This document shows, piece after piece, positions 56,581 to 64,000 of a stretch of 64,000 nucleotides of DNA. Position 1 is the stretch's first letter. The number at the start of each line of letters is the position of its first letter. The notes below the pieces were generated by a model. It did not search any database, was not told where the DNA came from, and worked only from the letters and a program-made list of their open reading frames with translations. This DNA is from Bacillus sp. THAF10 (GTDB taxonomy: Bacteria > Bacillota > Bacilli > Bacillales > Bacillaceae_I), in assembly GCF_009363695.1 (NCBI RefSeq), contig NZ_CP045403.1:2274001-2338000 (forward strand). Reading direction: 5' to 3'. The position numbers were made by a program, and so were the translations under genes.

Positions 56581-56665
56581 CAACCAAGCGCAAGCGCGGT
56601 AGAAGATTAAAATAATGAGATAACCCTAGTAAATAGTAGTATGTGTCCAAACTTAGGGGGTTGAA

Positions 56666-56815
56666 CCGATATCTTCGCCTTCAAGACCTCTTTTCACACC
56701 ATGACACCATTTTTGTCCGATATCTTCCTCTTCATCACCTCTTCTCCCACTATGTCACCATTTTTGTCGAACATCTTCGCCTTCAAGACCCACCATGTCA
56801 CCATTTTTCGCACGA
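56666..56815. repeat. 51-bp tandem repeat array, right part
   Basis: Three further units with the same period: CCGATATC at 56666, GTCCGA at 56715 and GTCGAACAT at 56766, the last shortened by an internal deletion. Beyond 56790 only a strongly diverged copy can be traced (CACGAAAACTTCCCCTTCAACACCTC). Divergence rises toward the outside, the usual minisatellite pattern. Confidence 0.85.
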
Positions 56816-56848
56816 AAACTTCCCCTTCAACACCTCTTTCCGCCCCAC

Positions 56849-56882
56849 AAAAAAAACCGCCAGTCCTCATTCTACCAGCGGC
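56849..56882 (-). terminator. Terminator after lysA
   Basis: CCGCTGG pairs with CTGGCGG through two G-T pairs around an 11-nt loop, followed on the minus strand by TTTTTTTTG. Confidence 0.72.
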
Positions 56883-56893
56883 GTACGAAATAT

Positions 56894-58219
56894 TTATTTA
56901 CCAACTTTACTCTTACTCTCATAAGGAATATCTAATCGCACCAAGTCTTCAAAAGTCTCTCTGCGAATAACCAATTGTTCCTCCCCGTCCTCTACAAACA
57001 CAACTGCTGGTCTTGTGATTCGGTTATAGTTATTGGCCATCGCATATCCGTATGCTCCTGTACAAAATACTGCCAAGAAATCCTCATGATTTGCTTTAGG
57101 CAATGGGAGATCCCAAATAAGCATATCTCCTGATTCACAGCACTTTCCTGCGATAGAGACGGTATCATCAGCCTTATCGTGCACACGATTTGCTAACACA
57201 GCCTCGTATTTTGCTTGATAAAGTGCCGGTCGGATATTATCGGTCATTCCACCATCTACCGCTAAGTAGTGACGAACATTGGGTATTTCTTTTTTAGAGC
57301 CGACAGAATAAATTGTTGTGCCGGCATCTCCGACTAAGGAGCGCCCTGGCTCAATCCAAATTTCCGGCATCTTCAATTCATGCTCCGTAACAAAATCCTG
57401 CACATCTGAAATTATCTCTTCTACATACACAGTAGCTGGAAGAGGGTTGTCTTCCTCTGTATAACGAATGCCAAATCCACCACCAAGGTTTACTACTCTT
57501 GCTTCAAAGCCATCTGTTTCCTTCCACCCTTTTAAGGTGTCAAAAAGCTTCCCTGCTGCAAGCTTAAATCCAGTGGTTTCAAAGATTTGCGATCCGATAT
57601 GGCAATGAATACCTAAAAGATCTAAATGGGAGGCAGTCATTGCAAGTTTCATCGCTTCACTAGCTTGACCACTTTGTAGGTCGAATCCAAATTTAGAATC
57701 CTCTTGGCCTGTTAAAATATAATCATGAGTATGCGCATTTATCCCCGGGGTAACACGAAGCAAAATTGGCATCACATAGCCAAACTCTTCACAAACGTCC
57801 TGCAGCATGGACAGCTCTAAGAAGTTGTCCACTACCACACAACCAATTTTATTTTTCACGGCCATTTCTAGCTCTTCCAAACTCTTGTTGTTTCCATGAA
57901 AATGAATTCGCTCTGCTGGAAAATCAGCTACTAGTGCTGTGTATAGCTCTCCACCAGACACAACATCAAGCGATAATCCTTCCTCTTTTACAAGCTGAAA
58001 CATAGCTACAGATGAAAACGCTTTGCTCGCATATGCAACTTGAGCTTTCACGCCAAGATTCTTGAAAGTTTTTTGAAAATCTCTTGCCCGCTCTCGAAAA
58101 AGTGCAATGTCATAAATGTAGAGTGGTGTCCCATATTGCTTAGCAAGCTCTACAGTATCCACTCCCCCAATTTCCAGATGTCCTTTAGTATTTACTCTGC
58201 TTGTTCCATGAAAAAACAT
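56894..58219 (-). CDS. lysA: Diaminopimelate decarboxylase
   Basis: LysA makes L-lysine from meso-diaminopimelate with PLP, the last step of lysine synthesis. The 441 residues are normal. The PLP lysine is in VAYASKAFSS (K67), the phosphate loop is NLGGGFGI, and the catalytic Cys motif GKCCESGD (near 345) and YGYAMANNYN follow. GAGGGGAAAAGG precedes the ATG. It follows the spoVA operon, as in B. subtilis, where lysA is separated from it. Confidence 0.96.
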   Translation of the reverse strand: MFFHGTSRVNTKGHLEIGGVDTVELAKQYGTPLYIYDIALFRERARDFQKTFKNLGVKAQVAYASKAFSSVAMFQLVKEEGLSLDVVSGGELYTALVADFPAERIHFHGNNKSLEELEMAVKNKIGCVVVDNFLELSMLQDVCEEFGYVMPILLRVTPGINAHTHDYILTGQEDSKFGFDLQSGQASEAMKLAMTASHLDLLGIHCHIGSQIFETTGFKLAAGKLFDTLKGWKETDGFEARVVNLGGGFGIRYTEEDNPLPATVYVEEIISDVQDFVTEHELKMPEIWIEPGRSLVGDAGTTIYSVGSKKEIPNVRHYLAVDGGMTDNIRPALYQAKYEAVLANRVHDKADDTVSIAGKCCESGDMLIWDLPLPKANHEDFLAVFCTGAYGYAMANNYNRITRPAVVFVEDGEEQLVIRRETFEDLVRLDIPYESKSKVGK

Positions 58220-58331
58220 TTGCCTTTTCCCCTCTTACGATTTATTTGTATGTAGCTCTACTGATACCATATTCCAAAAGGAAACTTTCCGAATGTGTAT
58301 AAGCCCTGCTTTTAAAAAAAGGCGTACCTAT

Positions 58332-58378
58332 CACAACTACAAGCAACAGCTAAACAAGAATATTTAGCTGCTGTTGTG
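58332..58378. repeat. Hairpin downstream of spoVAF
   Basis: CACAAC(T)...AGCTAAA pairs with TTTAGCT...GTTGTG around an 8-nt loop, with bulges. A T-run follows on the minus strand only after 11 bp, so its role as the spoVA terminator is uncertain. Confidence 0.35.
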
Positions 58379-58454
58379 TGCTTTTATTCTGTACTTGATT
58401 AAACTAAACTTACCACAACTGCATTTCTCTATCAAGTGAATATTCACACTATTG

Positions 58455-59939
58455 TTATTGTGGCTGACGGAATCTATTCCTTGGGTGTACAATGCTTGGT
58501 CGCAATTTCGCTCCAGGAGTACTTCTCCTGATTAATATCATAAATAATGCTTTGGGACTAAATGGAATGAATGGCCATAAATATGGTGTGTTTAACGACC
58601 TCGTACCAGCTAAAAATAAAATGTAGACAGTCACTCCAATCACTAGTCCTGGAACCTTAAATAACGCAACTGATACTAGGAGTAGAAGCCGGACTATTTT
58701 ATTTGCCACACTCAGCTCATAACTTGGAGTGGTAAAAGAACCTATGGCTGCAACAGAAACATAAAGAATCACTTCTGGAACAAACAAGCCCACATCAATG
58801 GCAATTTGTCCGATTAAAACTGCCGCGATCAAGCCCATAGCGGTAGAAAGGGCTGTTGGAGTATGAATGGCAGCTAGTCGTAAAAATTCTATTCCTATGT
58901 CCGCTAAGAAAATTTGAAAGACAACTGGAATGTTGGACTCTTCATTTGGTCCAATAAAGGCGATCTGTTCTGGAAGGAGACTTGGTTCTAAAATCATCAA
59001 AAACCATAACGGCAAGAGAAACAAGGAAGCGAGTATTCCACAAAAACGTACCCAACGGACGAAAGTTCCAACTGCCGGAGACTGTCTGTACTCCTCCACA
59101 TGCTGAATATGATGAAAAAATGTGGTGGGAGTGATAATGACACTTGGTGAGGTATCGACCATGATAATGACATGACCTTCTAGTAAATGGGTAGCAGCAA
59201 TATCTGGTCGTTCTGTATATCTTACAAGCGGATAAGGATTAAGCCCTTGCTTTACAATAAACTCTTCCACGGTTTTATCAGCCATCGTCAAACCATCAAT
59301 GGAAATGTTCTTGGCTTCTTTTCGGACAACATCTACAAGATCAGGATCTGCAACATCCTTTATGTATGCTAAACAGATATCTGTTTTAGAACGCTCACCA
59401 ACTTGAAAAATTTCATAACGGAGACGTTCATCCCTAATTCTCCGTCGAGTAAGAGCTGTGTTCACAATGATGTTTTCAACATACCCATCGCGCGCCCCAC
59501 GGACTACTTTTTCTGTATCAGGCTCCTCAGGGTTTCTGCCAGGATAGGAACGAGTGTCTATTACAAAACCACTATCCTCTCCCTCAAGAAGGATAACAAT
59601 CAAGCCACTTAAAACCTGATCTACTACTTCATCCAAGTATTCAACGGATTGAACCTGCTGATTCACTAGACGATTTTGAACAATTTCCTTCACCTTATAG
59701 GTTTTTCGTTCCACATCATTTATGTGCAAAAGCTCTTCCATCAGCTCAATAATGTACATCGTGTCGCAAAGTCCATTCACATAGTAAATGTTCAGCTCTC
59801 TACTGAGAATGGTAATTTTACGAACTCCAAGGTCAAAGCTTACATCAAGGCCAACATGGTCTTTAAAGAATTTTTCGTTATTCGTCAATTTCGGTGATAT
59901 CGGCGTTTTTTCCATTCCATTGTGAGACATCATACCCAT
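58455..59939 (-). CDS. spoVAF: SpoVAF, GerA-family spore membrane protein
   Basis: A 494-residue protein related to germinant receptor A subunits. The N-terminal 280 residues form a soluble GerA-type domain ([18 protein letters not shown]); five or so membrane helices follow (about 300-440). In B. subtilis it is the last spoVA gene and aids DPA release or germination efficiency. Its start overlaps spoVAEA by 62 bp; GAAAGGA lies just upstream, so the third or fourth residue (ATG ATG) could be the real start. Confidence 0.93.
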   Translation of the reverse strand: MGMMSHNGMEKTPISPKLTNNEKFFKDHVGLDVSFDLGVRKITILSRELNIYYVNGLCDTMYIIELMEELLHINDVERKTYKVKEIVQNRLVNQQVQSVEYLDEVVDQVLSGLIVILLEGEDSGFVIDTRSYPGRNPEEPDTEKVVRGARDGYVENIIVNTALTRRRIRDERLRYEIFQVGERSKTDICLAYIKDVADPDLVDVVRKEAKNISIDGLTMADKTVEEFIVKQGLNPYPLVRYTERPDIAATHLLEGHVIIMVDTSPSVIITPTTFFHHIQHVEEYRQSPAVGTFVRWVRFCGILASLFLLPLWFLMILEPSLLPEQIAFIGPNEESNIPVVFQIFLADIGIEFLRLAAIHTPTALSTAMGLIAAVLIGQIAIDVGLFVPEVILYVSVAAIGSFTTPSYELSVANKIVRLLLLVSVALFKVPGLVIGVTVYILFLAGTRSLNTPYLWPFIPFSPKALFMILIRRSTPGAKLRPSIVHPRNRFRQPQ

Positions 59940-60489
59940 TCCTTTCTAAAATAATTTCTACTGCTTTACATGTAATGGGGGCTCCCATTTTCACATCATC
60001 TCTTCTGGCCATTTTTCCAATGTCACCTATCCCGACAATGAGAGGAAAATGAAGCTCATCCAGACAATAGACCGTATCACCGTTTATTCTTCCTATATCC
60101 ATCTCTTGTATTCCACTTTTATCAACACCATGGGAAGATACATGTAGCTCTCTGTCAATGGTCAGATGGACTTTTGTCCACTCTGACTGGTGTGTCTTTG
60201 ATGCAACAGCAATAACACCGAGCACCTCCATTTGAGGATGGGTTGCGACATACCGTAAAGCTTTTTCTCCCGCTCCCTCTCCTAAAAAACCACTATCATC
60301 AAACATGACAAAAACAGGTTCACTTTTCGCTTGCAGGATAAGCTTAACCAACTCCTCTCCACCTAAACTGGTTGGATTCCCAAAAGAAGCTGATATGCAT
60401 CTCCCGCCATAACGAGTGGCAACATATTGGATGGTTTTTTTTGCATAAACATCTCCATCTGTAACTAAGATGACCCGTTTTTTTATCAT
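59878..60489 (-). CDS. spoVAEA: SpoVAEA, spore germination protein
   Basis: A 203-residue soluble protein without membrane segments, unlike SpoVAEB. It begins [18 protein letters not shown] and has a Rossmann-like fold with the conserved [17 protein letters not shown], and [19 protein letters not shown], and a C-terminal [15 protein letters not shown]. It belongs to the spoVA operon that forms the dipicolinic acid channel in the spore inner membrane. The preceding spoVAEB stop is 6 bp away. Confidence 0.92.
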   Translation of the reverse strand: MIKKRVILVTDGDVYAKKTIQYVATRYGGRCISASFGNPTSLGGEELVKLILQAKSEPVFVMFDDSGFLGEGAGEKALRYVATHPQMEVLGVIAVASKTHQSEWTKVHLTIDRELHVSSHGVDKSGIQEMDIGRINGDTVYCLDELHFPLIVGIGDIGKMARRDDVKMGAPITCKAVEIILERNGYDVSQWNGKNADITEIDE

Positions 60490-60495
60490 GAAGAC

Positions 60496-60846
60496 CTATC
60501 CTTTCGGCTTAAAAATAAGCGCCACTAGAAAAGCAAATAGAATGCTTGCTGAAATACCAGCTGAAGTTAGTTCAAAAATCCCCATTCCTATTCCAATAAA
60601 ACCATGTTTTTCTGACTGATGCATGGCACCGTGTAAGAGAGAATGTCCAAAGCTAGTGATAGGAACCGTGGCTCCTGCTCCAGCAAAATCGATTAGCTTG
60701 TCATATAACCCAAATCCATCTAGGATTGCTCCTGCTACTACAAAGGAGCTCATAACGTGAGCTGGTGTCAATTTGGCAACATCCAGTAAAACCTGTCCAA
60801 TCACACAAATTAATCCACCAACTAAAAATGCGATTAAGTATTCCAT
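60496..60846 (-). CDS. spoVAEB: SpoVAEB, channel subunit
   Basis: A 116-residue membrane protein with four short helices. It shares the SpoVAC/SpoVAE domain with Spo[43 protein letters not shown] and a C-terminal [10 protein letters not shown]. With SpoVAC and SpoVAD it forms the DPA channel. AAAGGGTGG precedes the ATG, and spoVAD ends 1 bp upstream. Confidence 0.93.
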   Translation of the reverse strand: MEYLIAFLVGGLICVIGQVLLDVAKLTPAHVMSSFVVAGAILDGFGLYDKLIDFAGAGATVPITSFGHSLLHGAMHQSEKHGFIGIGMGIFELTSAGISASILFAFLVALIFKPKG

Positions 60847-61857
60847 TTAAGTTTCCACCCTTTCTAGCACCACCCCATGAGCAATGGTTGGGATGGATTC
60901 TTTTTGTTGAATCATGGTTGGACTTAAAAGGGCACCAGTTGCTACTACTAATATTTTTTTCATAAAGCCTGTTCTCAGCTCATTTAGTAAATGTGCATAG
61001 GTGACAACTGCACAGCAACCACAGCCGCTGCCTCCAGCAAATACTTTTTGATCTTGCCTGTATATCATCAATCCACAATCGCTGTGTTTAATGGAAATAT
61101 CATACCCTTCTTCTTTGAGCAGTTCTTTTACAATAGGGCTGCCGACACCTGAGAGGTCACCTGTAACAATTAAATCGTAGCTGTCAGGATGCTCCTGTAA
61201 ATCCTGAAAATGGGCTTGAATGGTATCAGCCGCGGCTGGTGCCATAGCTGCCCCCATATCAAAAGGGTTGGTGATGCCAAGATCAATCACCCTACCAATG
61301 GTGGCTGAGGTTATTCTAATGGGACTAGGCTCCCTACTTAGGAGTGCGGTACCGGAACCCGTGACAGTATAGGTTGCGGATGCTGGTTTTTGTCCGCCGT
61401 ATTCCGTAGGGTAACGAAATTGTCTTTCTGCCGTGGCATTATGGCTGCTAGTAGATGCAAGAACTCTATTTGCAAAGCCTCCATCAACCATTGCTGCTCC
61501 AACGGCTAACGTTTCCATGGAGGTGGAGCATGCTCCAAACATACAAAGAAAAGGAATTTGATGGTGCCTTGCCACATAATTGGCGGTGACATTTTGATTC
61601 AACAGATCTCCTGCTAAAAAAAAATCGATGTCACGATATTCTAAGTTCATTTTAGACAAGCATTCGTTAATAGACTGCTCCATCAGTCTTCTTTCAGCAA
61701 GCTCCCAATTATCCTCCCCGCAATGAAGCTCTTTATAGGTTTTATCAAAAAGCTGGCCTAATGGTCCTTCCGCTTCTTTCGGTCCAACTGCTGTTCCACT
61801 GGAATTGATATAAACGGGATTTTCAAACACCCAGCTTTGCTTTCCAACTAACCGCAT
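60847..61857 (-). CDS. spoVAD: SpoVAD, DPA-binding channel subunit
   Basis: A 336-residue thiolase-fold protein that binds dipicolinic acid on the outer face of the spore inner membrane. Thiolase-like signatures include the N-terminal WVFENPVYINSSGTAVGPKE, MFGACSTSMETLAVGAAMV (a Cys at the former thiolase active-site position) and late GGSGCGCCAVVTYAHLL. AGGAGGA precedes the ATG. Gene order spoVAC-AD-AEB is conserved. Confidence 0.95.
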   Translation of the reverse strand: MRLVGKQSWVFENPVYINSSGTAVGPKEAEGPLGQLFDKTYKELHCGEDNWELAERRLMEQSINECLSKMNLEYRDIDFFLAGDLLNQNVTANYVARHHQIPFLCMFGACSTSMETLAVGAAMVDGGFANRVLASTSSHNATAERQFRYPTEYGGQKPASATYTVTGSGTALLSREPSPIRITSATIGRVIDLGITNPFDMGAAMAPAAADTIQAHFQDLQEHPDSYDLIVTGDLSGVGSPIVKELLKEEGYDISIKHSDCGLMIYRQDQKVFAGGSGCGCCAVVTYAHLLNELRTGFMKKILVVATGALLSPTMIQQKESIPTIAHGVVLERVET

Positions 61858-61868
61858 AAAGAGTCCTC

Positions 61869-62312
61869 CTAACCAAAAATTTGATGAATAAGATACCGAA
61901 AAATACCGACAACATAAGCAGCAACAACACCAAACACAATGACACTACCTGCAAGCTTGAACATATTTGTGGCAGCACCTAAAACCAAACCTTCACTTCG
62001 GTGCTCTAATGCTGCACTTGTCATCGAGTTAGCAAAGCCAGTTACCGGAACGGCCGAGCCAGCACCAGCAAATTGACCGAGTTTGTCGTAAACTCCTAAG
62101 CCAGTTAATAAGGCAGAGATAAGAATTAAAGTTGCAACTGTTGGATTTCCGACGTTTTCTTCAGAAAAATCAAAGGCAAACATATAAAAATTTTGGATTC
62201 CTTGCCCTATCAAACAAATAAATCCGCCAACTACGAATGCCTTTATACAATTAATAAGATAAGGAGGCTTCGGTTGAAACTTTTTGATGCTTTGTTGATA
62301 ATTTCTTTTCAT
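61869..62312 (-). CDS. spoVAC: SpoVAC, mechanosensitive DPA channel subunit
   Basis: A 147-residue membrane protein with four helices, the mechanosensitive channel element of SpoVA. Conserved blocks are PPYLINCIKAFVVGGFICLIGQGIQNFY in outline, AGNPTVATLILISALLTGLGVYDKLG-like region and GAGSAVPVTGFANSMTSAALEHRSEG. The chosen ATG at 62312 has GGGAG about 5 bp before it; a TTG four codons upstream has AGGAG at 11 bp. The first residues differ between family members, so either is possible. Confidence 0.92.
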   Translation of the reverse strand: MKRNYQQSIKKFQPKPPYLINCIKAFVVGGFICLIGQGIQNFYMFAFDFSEENVGNPTVATLILISALLTGLGVYDKLGQFAGAGSAVPVTGFANSMTSAALEHRSEGLVLGAATNMFKLAGSVIVFGVVAAYVVGIFRYLIHQIFG

Positions 62313-62345
62313 TTTCGCTCCCAATCTCTAATCAGCTCCTTTCTT

Positions 62346-62768
62346 TTACAAATTGACAAACACGAGCCAGTGATATAAAGAACCAATAATTTTCCCGAAA
62401 ACGATGGCCATCAGTAGAATTGCCATTTGACCATCCACTCCAATTCGTTTTGCCAAAATCGGTAAAACGTTGAGCACTTCTGTTAAAGCTGCTGCAAGGA
62501 GACCAATAAAAACGCCGCAAAACAAACCGATAGGGATAGCTAGAAAGGAGGGAAAATGAAATGTAACATGATTTAAACTAATCCAGCTTCCAAAAAGTGC
62601 CCCTCCAATCACTCCCCATTCGTAGCTATGCAGAAATTTCACTGTTTTGGTAAGCTGTGTGAGCCTTGGGATGATACCTAACACTGCTAAGAATGCAACA
62701 AACCCTGAACCAACAGCCAGCCCCCCTGCCAATCCTAAAAACACAACAAAAATGATGTTAATGGTCAT
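62346..62768 (-). CDS. spoVAB: SpoVAB, spore membrane protein
   Basis: A 140-residue membrane protein starting MTINIIFVVFLGLAGGLAVG, with about four helices, the SpoVAB family pattern (GFVAFLAVLGIIPRLTQL, ALFGSWISLNH). It overlaps spoVAA by 11 bp. The ribosome binding site AAGGAG is 16 bp from this ATG, farther than usual, and a TTG just before it is an alternative; the homologous N-terminus favours the ATG. Part of the spoVA operon. Confidence 0.88.
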   Translation of the reverse strand: MTINIIFVVFLGLAGGLAVGSGFVAFLAVLGIIPRLTQLTKTVKFLHSYEWGVIGGALFGSWISLNHVTFHFPSFLAIPIGLFCGVFIGLLAAALTEVLNVLPILAKRIGVDGQMAILLMAIVFGKIIGSLYHWLVFVNL

Positions 62769-63378
62769 CAATTTTTTTTGAATTCTCCTTTTGTTCATGC
62801 ATGATGACATATTGATCTAAGTCTTGTTGATAATTGAACATTTCTACTTCAAGGGGACTTGGCTCTTCATTTATCCTTTTTCTAAACACATGATTAAAAA
62901 ACAAAACCATTCCTAATCCCAAACCGATAGAGTACGGGATTTGCAGTAATAATGGTTTTTCATCATCCAAACCTGTAATGGTTTTGAAGATCTTTTGATG
63001 CACGACTCTCATACTTACATCCTCATGAAAATTCATGATGGCAAGCGCTGCACCAAGAAATAATAGGAGCCAAACAGCAAGGAAAAACATCGGTCGGAAT
63101 TGTTTTGACTTGTATGGAATTTCTACAATTGTTTGGGCAGGACCAAATGTTTGAATATCAAGGCTAGAATCTAATTGGTGCAGCTTTTCCATGACTTTCA
63201 TCACATCTAACACCTTTATCGATTTATCTTTGGCTGATAGCTTGTAAATTTCTAATCCGCTAACTTTATTAATGATTTCTTCCTCTGCTACTAACTGTGC
63301 AATATCCTCCAACCTTACTAATTTCTCAGGTCGAGCTTGAATCCGATGATGAAGGCGAATGTACAACGGTTTTTCCAT
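62758..63378 (-). CDS. spoVAA: SpoVAA, spore membrane protein
   Basis: First gene of the spoVA operon, 206 residues. It begins MEKPLYIRLHHRIQARPEKL, a cytosolic domain of about 105 residues, then two membrane helices (about 107-127 and 158-178) and a charged tail (QQDLDQYVIMHEQK). AGGGTG precedes this ATG. A sigma-G promoter lies 37-67 bp upstream. Its role in DPA transport is not mechanistically defined. Confidence 0.92.
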   Translation of the reverse strand: MEKPLYIRLHHRIQARPEKLVRLEDIAQLVAEEEIINKVSGLEIYKLSAKDKSIKVLDVMKVMEKLHQLDSSLDIQTFGPAQTIVEIPYKSKQFRPMFFLAVWLLLFLGAALAIMNFHEDVSMRVVHQKIFKTITGLDDEKPLLLQIPYSIGLGLGMVLFFNHVFRKRINEEPSPLEVEMFNYQQDLDQYVIMHEQKENSKKIDDH

Positions 63379-63414
63379 TTTCCAAACACACCCTGCCAAA
63401 TTATTATGTATGTG

Positions 63415-63445
63415 TAGTATGGGTTACTGGGTGATTTACCATGCA
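63415..63445 (-). promoter_or_regulatory. Sigma-G promoter of the spoVA operon
   Basis: On the minus strand TGCATG (63440-63445), 18 bp, CATACTA (63415-63421). The -10 is an exact sigma-G match and the -35 (consensus TGAATA) matches at four of six positions. It lies 37 bp before spoVAA. Confidence 0.82.
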
Positions 63446-63485
63446 AAGGAAAAATGCACGCCAGGAATTTCCACGCCTAAAAGTA

Positions 63486-63533
63486 CAAAAAGCCCACTGA
63501 ATCGTTTTTTTGCATGATCGATTCAGTGGGCTT
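63486..63533 (-). terminator. Terminator after the LacI-type gene
   Basis: AAGCCCACTGAATCG pairs with CGATTCAGTGGGCTT around a 14-nt loop, followed on the minus strand by TTTGTACTTTT. Confidence 0.88.
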
Positions 63534-63538
63534 CCTAT

Positions 63539-64000
63539 CTATTCTATTATGTTCTTCACACTATCACGTAACATCAATTTTGTCGGAACAACCACTTTTT
63601 TTGAAATGGAGCGCTTTGTATTCATCCGTTCTAAAAGAAGTTCAACCGCTGTCTCACCCATAAACTCAGTATGAACTTTTACCGTAGTTAATGGTGGATG
63701 AAGGAATGCTGAAGTAGGGATATCGTTAAAACTTACAATGGAGATTTCCTCAGGAACCCTTACCATCTTTTCATGAAGTGCTCTTAAGCATCCTACCGCC
63801 ATGGAATCACTTCCAACTAAGTATGCTGTGGGACGTTCGGACATAGAAAGCGCCTCTTTCATAAGGCGATACCCATCCTCTGCTGTAAATTTACCTGTAT
63901 GAAGAAAAGAAGGATTATATAAATTGCGCATGGACATATATTCAAAGAAAGTCTGTTCTCTCTCATCCTTAATTTTCTCGGTGCCATTAAGGTACTCAAC
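63539..64000 (-). CDS. LacI/GalR-family transcriptional regulator (C-terminal part)
   Basis: The last 153 residues of a LacI-type repressor; the DNA-binding N-terminus is outside the window. The visible part is the C-terminal half of the sugar-binding core: EYLNGTEKIKDEREQTF (as in EbgR/GalR relatives), PTAYLVGSDSMAVGCLRAL, VPEEISIVSFNDIPTSAFLHPPLTTV and the C-terminal strand VVPTKLMLRDSV. It reads through to position 64000 without a stop. Ligand and target genes cannot be told from this fragment. It is upstream of spoVAA but ends in its own terminator. Confidence 0.88.
   Translation of the reverse strand, partial: VEYLNGTEKIKDEREQTFFEYMSMRNLYNPSFLHTGKFTAEDGYRLMKEALSMSERPTAYLVGSDSMAVGCLRALHEKMVRVPEEISIVSFNDIPTSAFLHPPLTTVKVHTEFMGETAVELLLERMNTKRSISKKVVVPTKLMLRDSVKNIIE

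Larger units (their letters stand above)
55185..56665 (+). mobile_element. IS3-family insertion sequence
   Basis: An element of 1481 bp with two overlapping frames, orfA and orfB, of the IS3 type. Its ends are imperfect inverted repeats: left CCCCCTAACTGATTTGGACAC and, on the opposite strand at the right, CCCCCTAAGTTTGGACAC. It is flanked by a repeated CCGATATCT (55176-55184 and 56666-56674). Excising the element with one copy restores the 51-bp period exactly, which fixes the insertion site. A 9-bp duplication is longer than usual for IS3 relatives, so the true ends may differ by a few bases. Confidence 0.88.
56526..56893. other. IS 3' end and right repeat array
   Basis: This 368-bp gap downstream of orfB holds the element's terminal hairpin and right end, the last repeat units, and the lysA terminator. 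No gene is seen. Confidence 0.6.

Noticed and set aside
58332..58378. spoVA operon terminator
   Set aside because: The hairpin is bulged and the T-run begins 11 bases after the stem, so it is listed only as a hairpin with low confidence.

Overview
The window is a chromosomal stretch of an endospore-forming, low-GC Gram-positive of the family Bacillaceae. I infer this from the sporulation and germination genes (spoIVA, sleB/ypeB, spmAB, dacB, the spoVA operon), strong AGGAGG-type ribosome binding sites with many TTG and GTG starts, and a gene order that follows the Bacillus subtilis spoIVA-to-lysA segment for most of its length. The exact genus cannot be settled from sequence alone. Almost everything lies on the minus strand; plus-strand genes are ypzI, ansA, fer, serA, ypuF and the IS transposase.

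Layout. 1-8.6 kb: start of spoIVA, yphF, yphE, gpsA, der, a YIEGIA membrane protein with its small partner, yphA, ypzI, fni and the S1 protein ypfD. 8.8-15.8 kb: plsC, cmk, ypfB, ypfA (PilZ), ypeB-sleB, prsW and ansA. 15.9-26.2 kb: bacillithiol disulfide reductase, gudB, mecB, a MerR/cobalamin-binding regulator, ypbG-ypbF-ypbE-ypbD, the RecQ-type helicase recS with ypbB, and ferredoxin. 26.2-35.7 kb: ribU under an FMN riboswitch, serA, a PHP phosphoesterase, a 3-hydroxybutyrate dehydrogenase/GntP permease pair, sigX-rsiX behind a textbook sigma-X promoter, and a two-gene module (DUF4430 lipoprotein plus ECF S component) under a cobalamin riboswitch. 35.7-44 kb: resABCDE, rluB and spmAB. 44-54.5 kb: dacB, a SodF-like protein, ypuI, an unrecognised gene, scpAB, ypuF, ribT, the rib operon with a second FMN riboswitch, a 28-residue membrane peptide gene and ppiB. 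54.6-56.9 kb: a 51-bp tandem repeat array interrupted by an IS3-family element. 56.9-63.4 kb: lysA and the spoVA operon from a sigma-G promoter. The right edge cuts a LacI-type regulator.

How the genes work together. One theme is sporulation: coat basement layer (SpoIVA), spore maturation (SpmAB, DacB), DPA channel (SpoVA) and cortex lysis (SleB/YpeB). A second is redox and respiration: ResABC cytochrome c assembly with the ResDE sensor pair, ferredoxin, Bdr and SodF. A third is flavin supply, with import (RibU) and synthesis (RibDEBAH) each behind an FMN riboswitch. A fourth, less expected theme is cobalamin: a B12-riboswitch uptake module and, 14 kb away, a CarH/LitR-like regulator with an apparently intact B12-binding motif.

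The most unusual local structures are the minisatellite-like array carrying the IS, with a flanking duplication that restores the repeat phase exactly, and degenerate copies of two intergenic repeat families. I did not find a clearly new multi-gene defence or biosynthetic system. The cobalamin module and the B12-binding regulator are the strongest candidates for something under-described.
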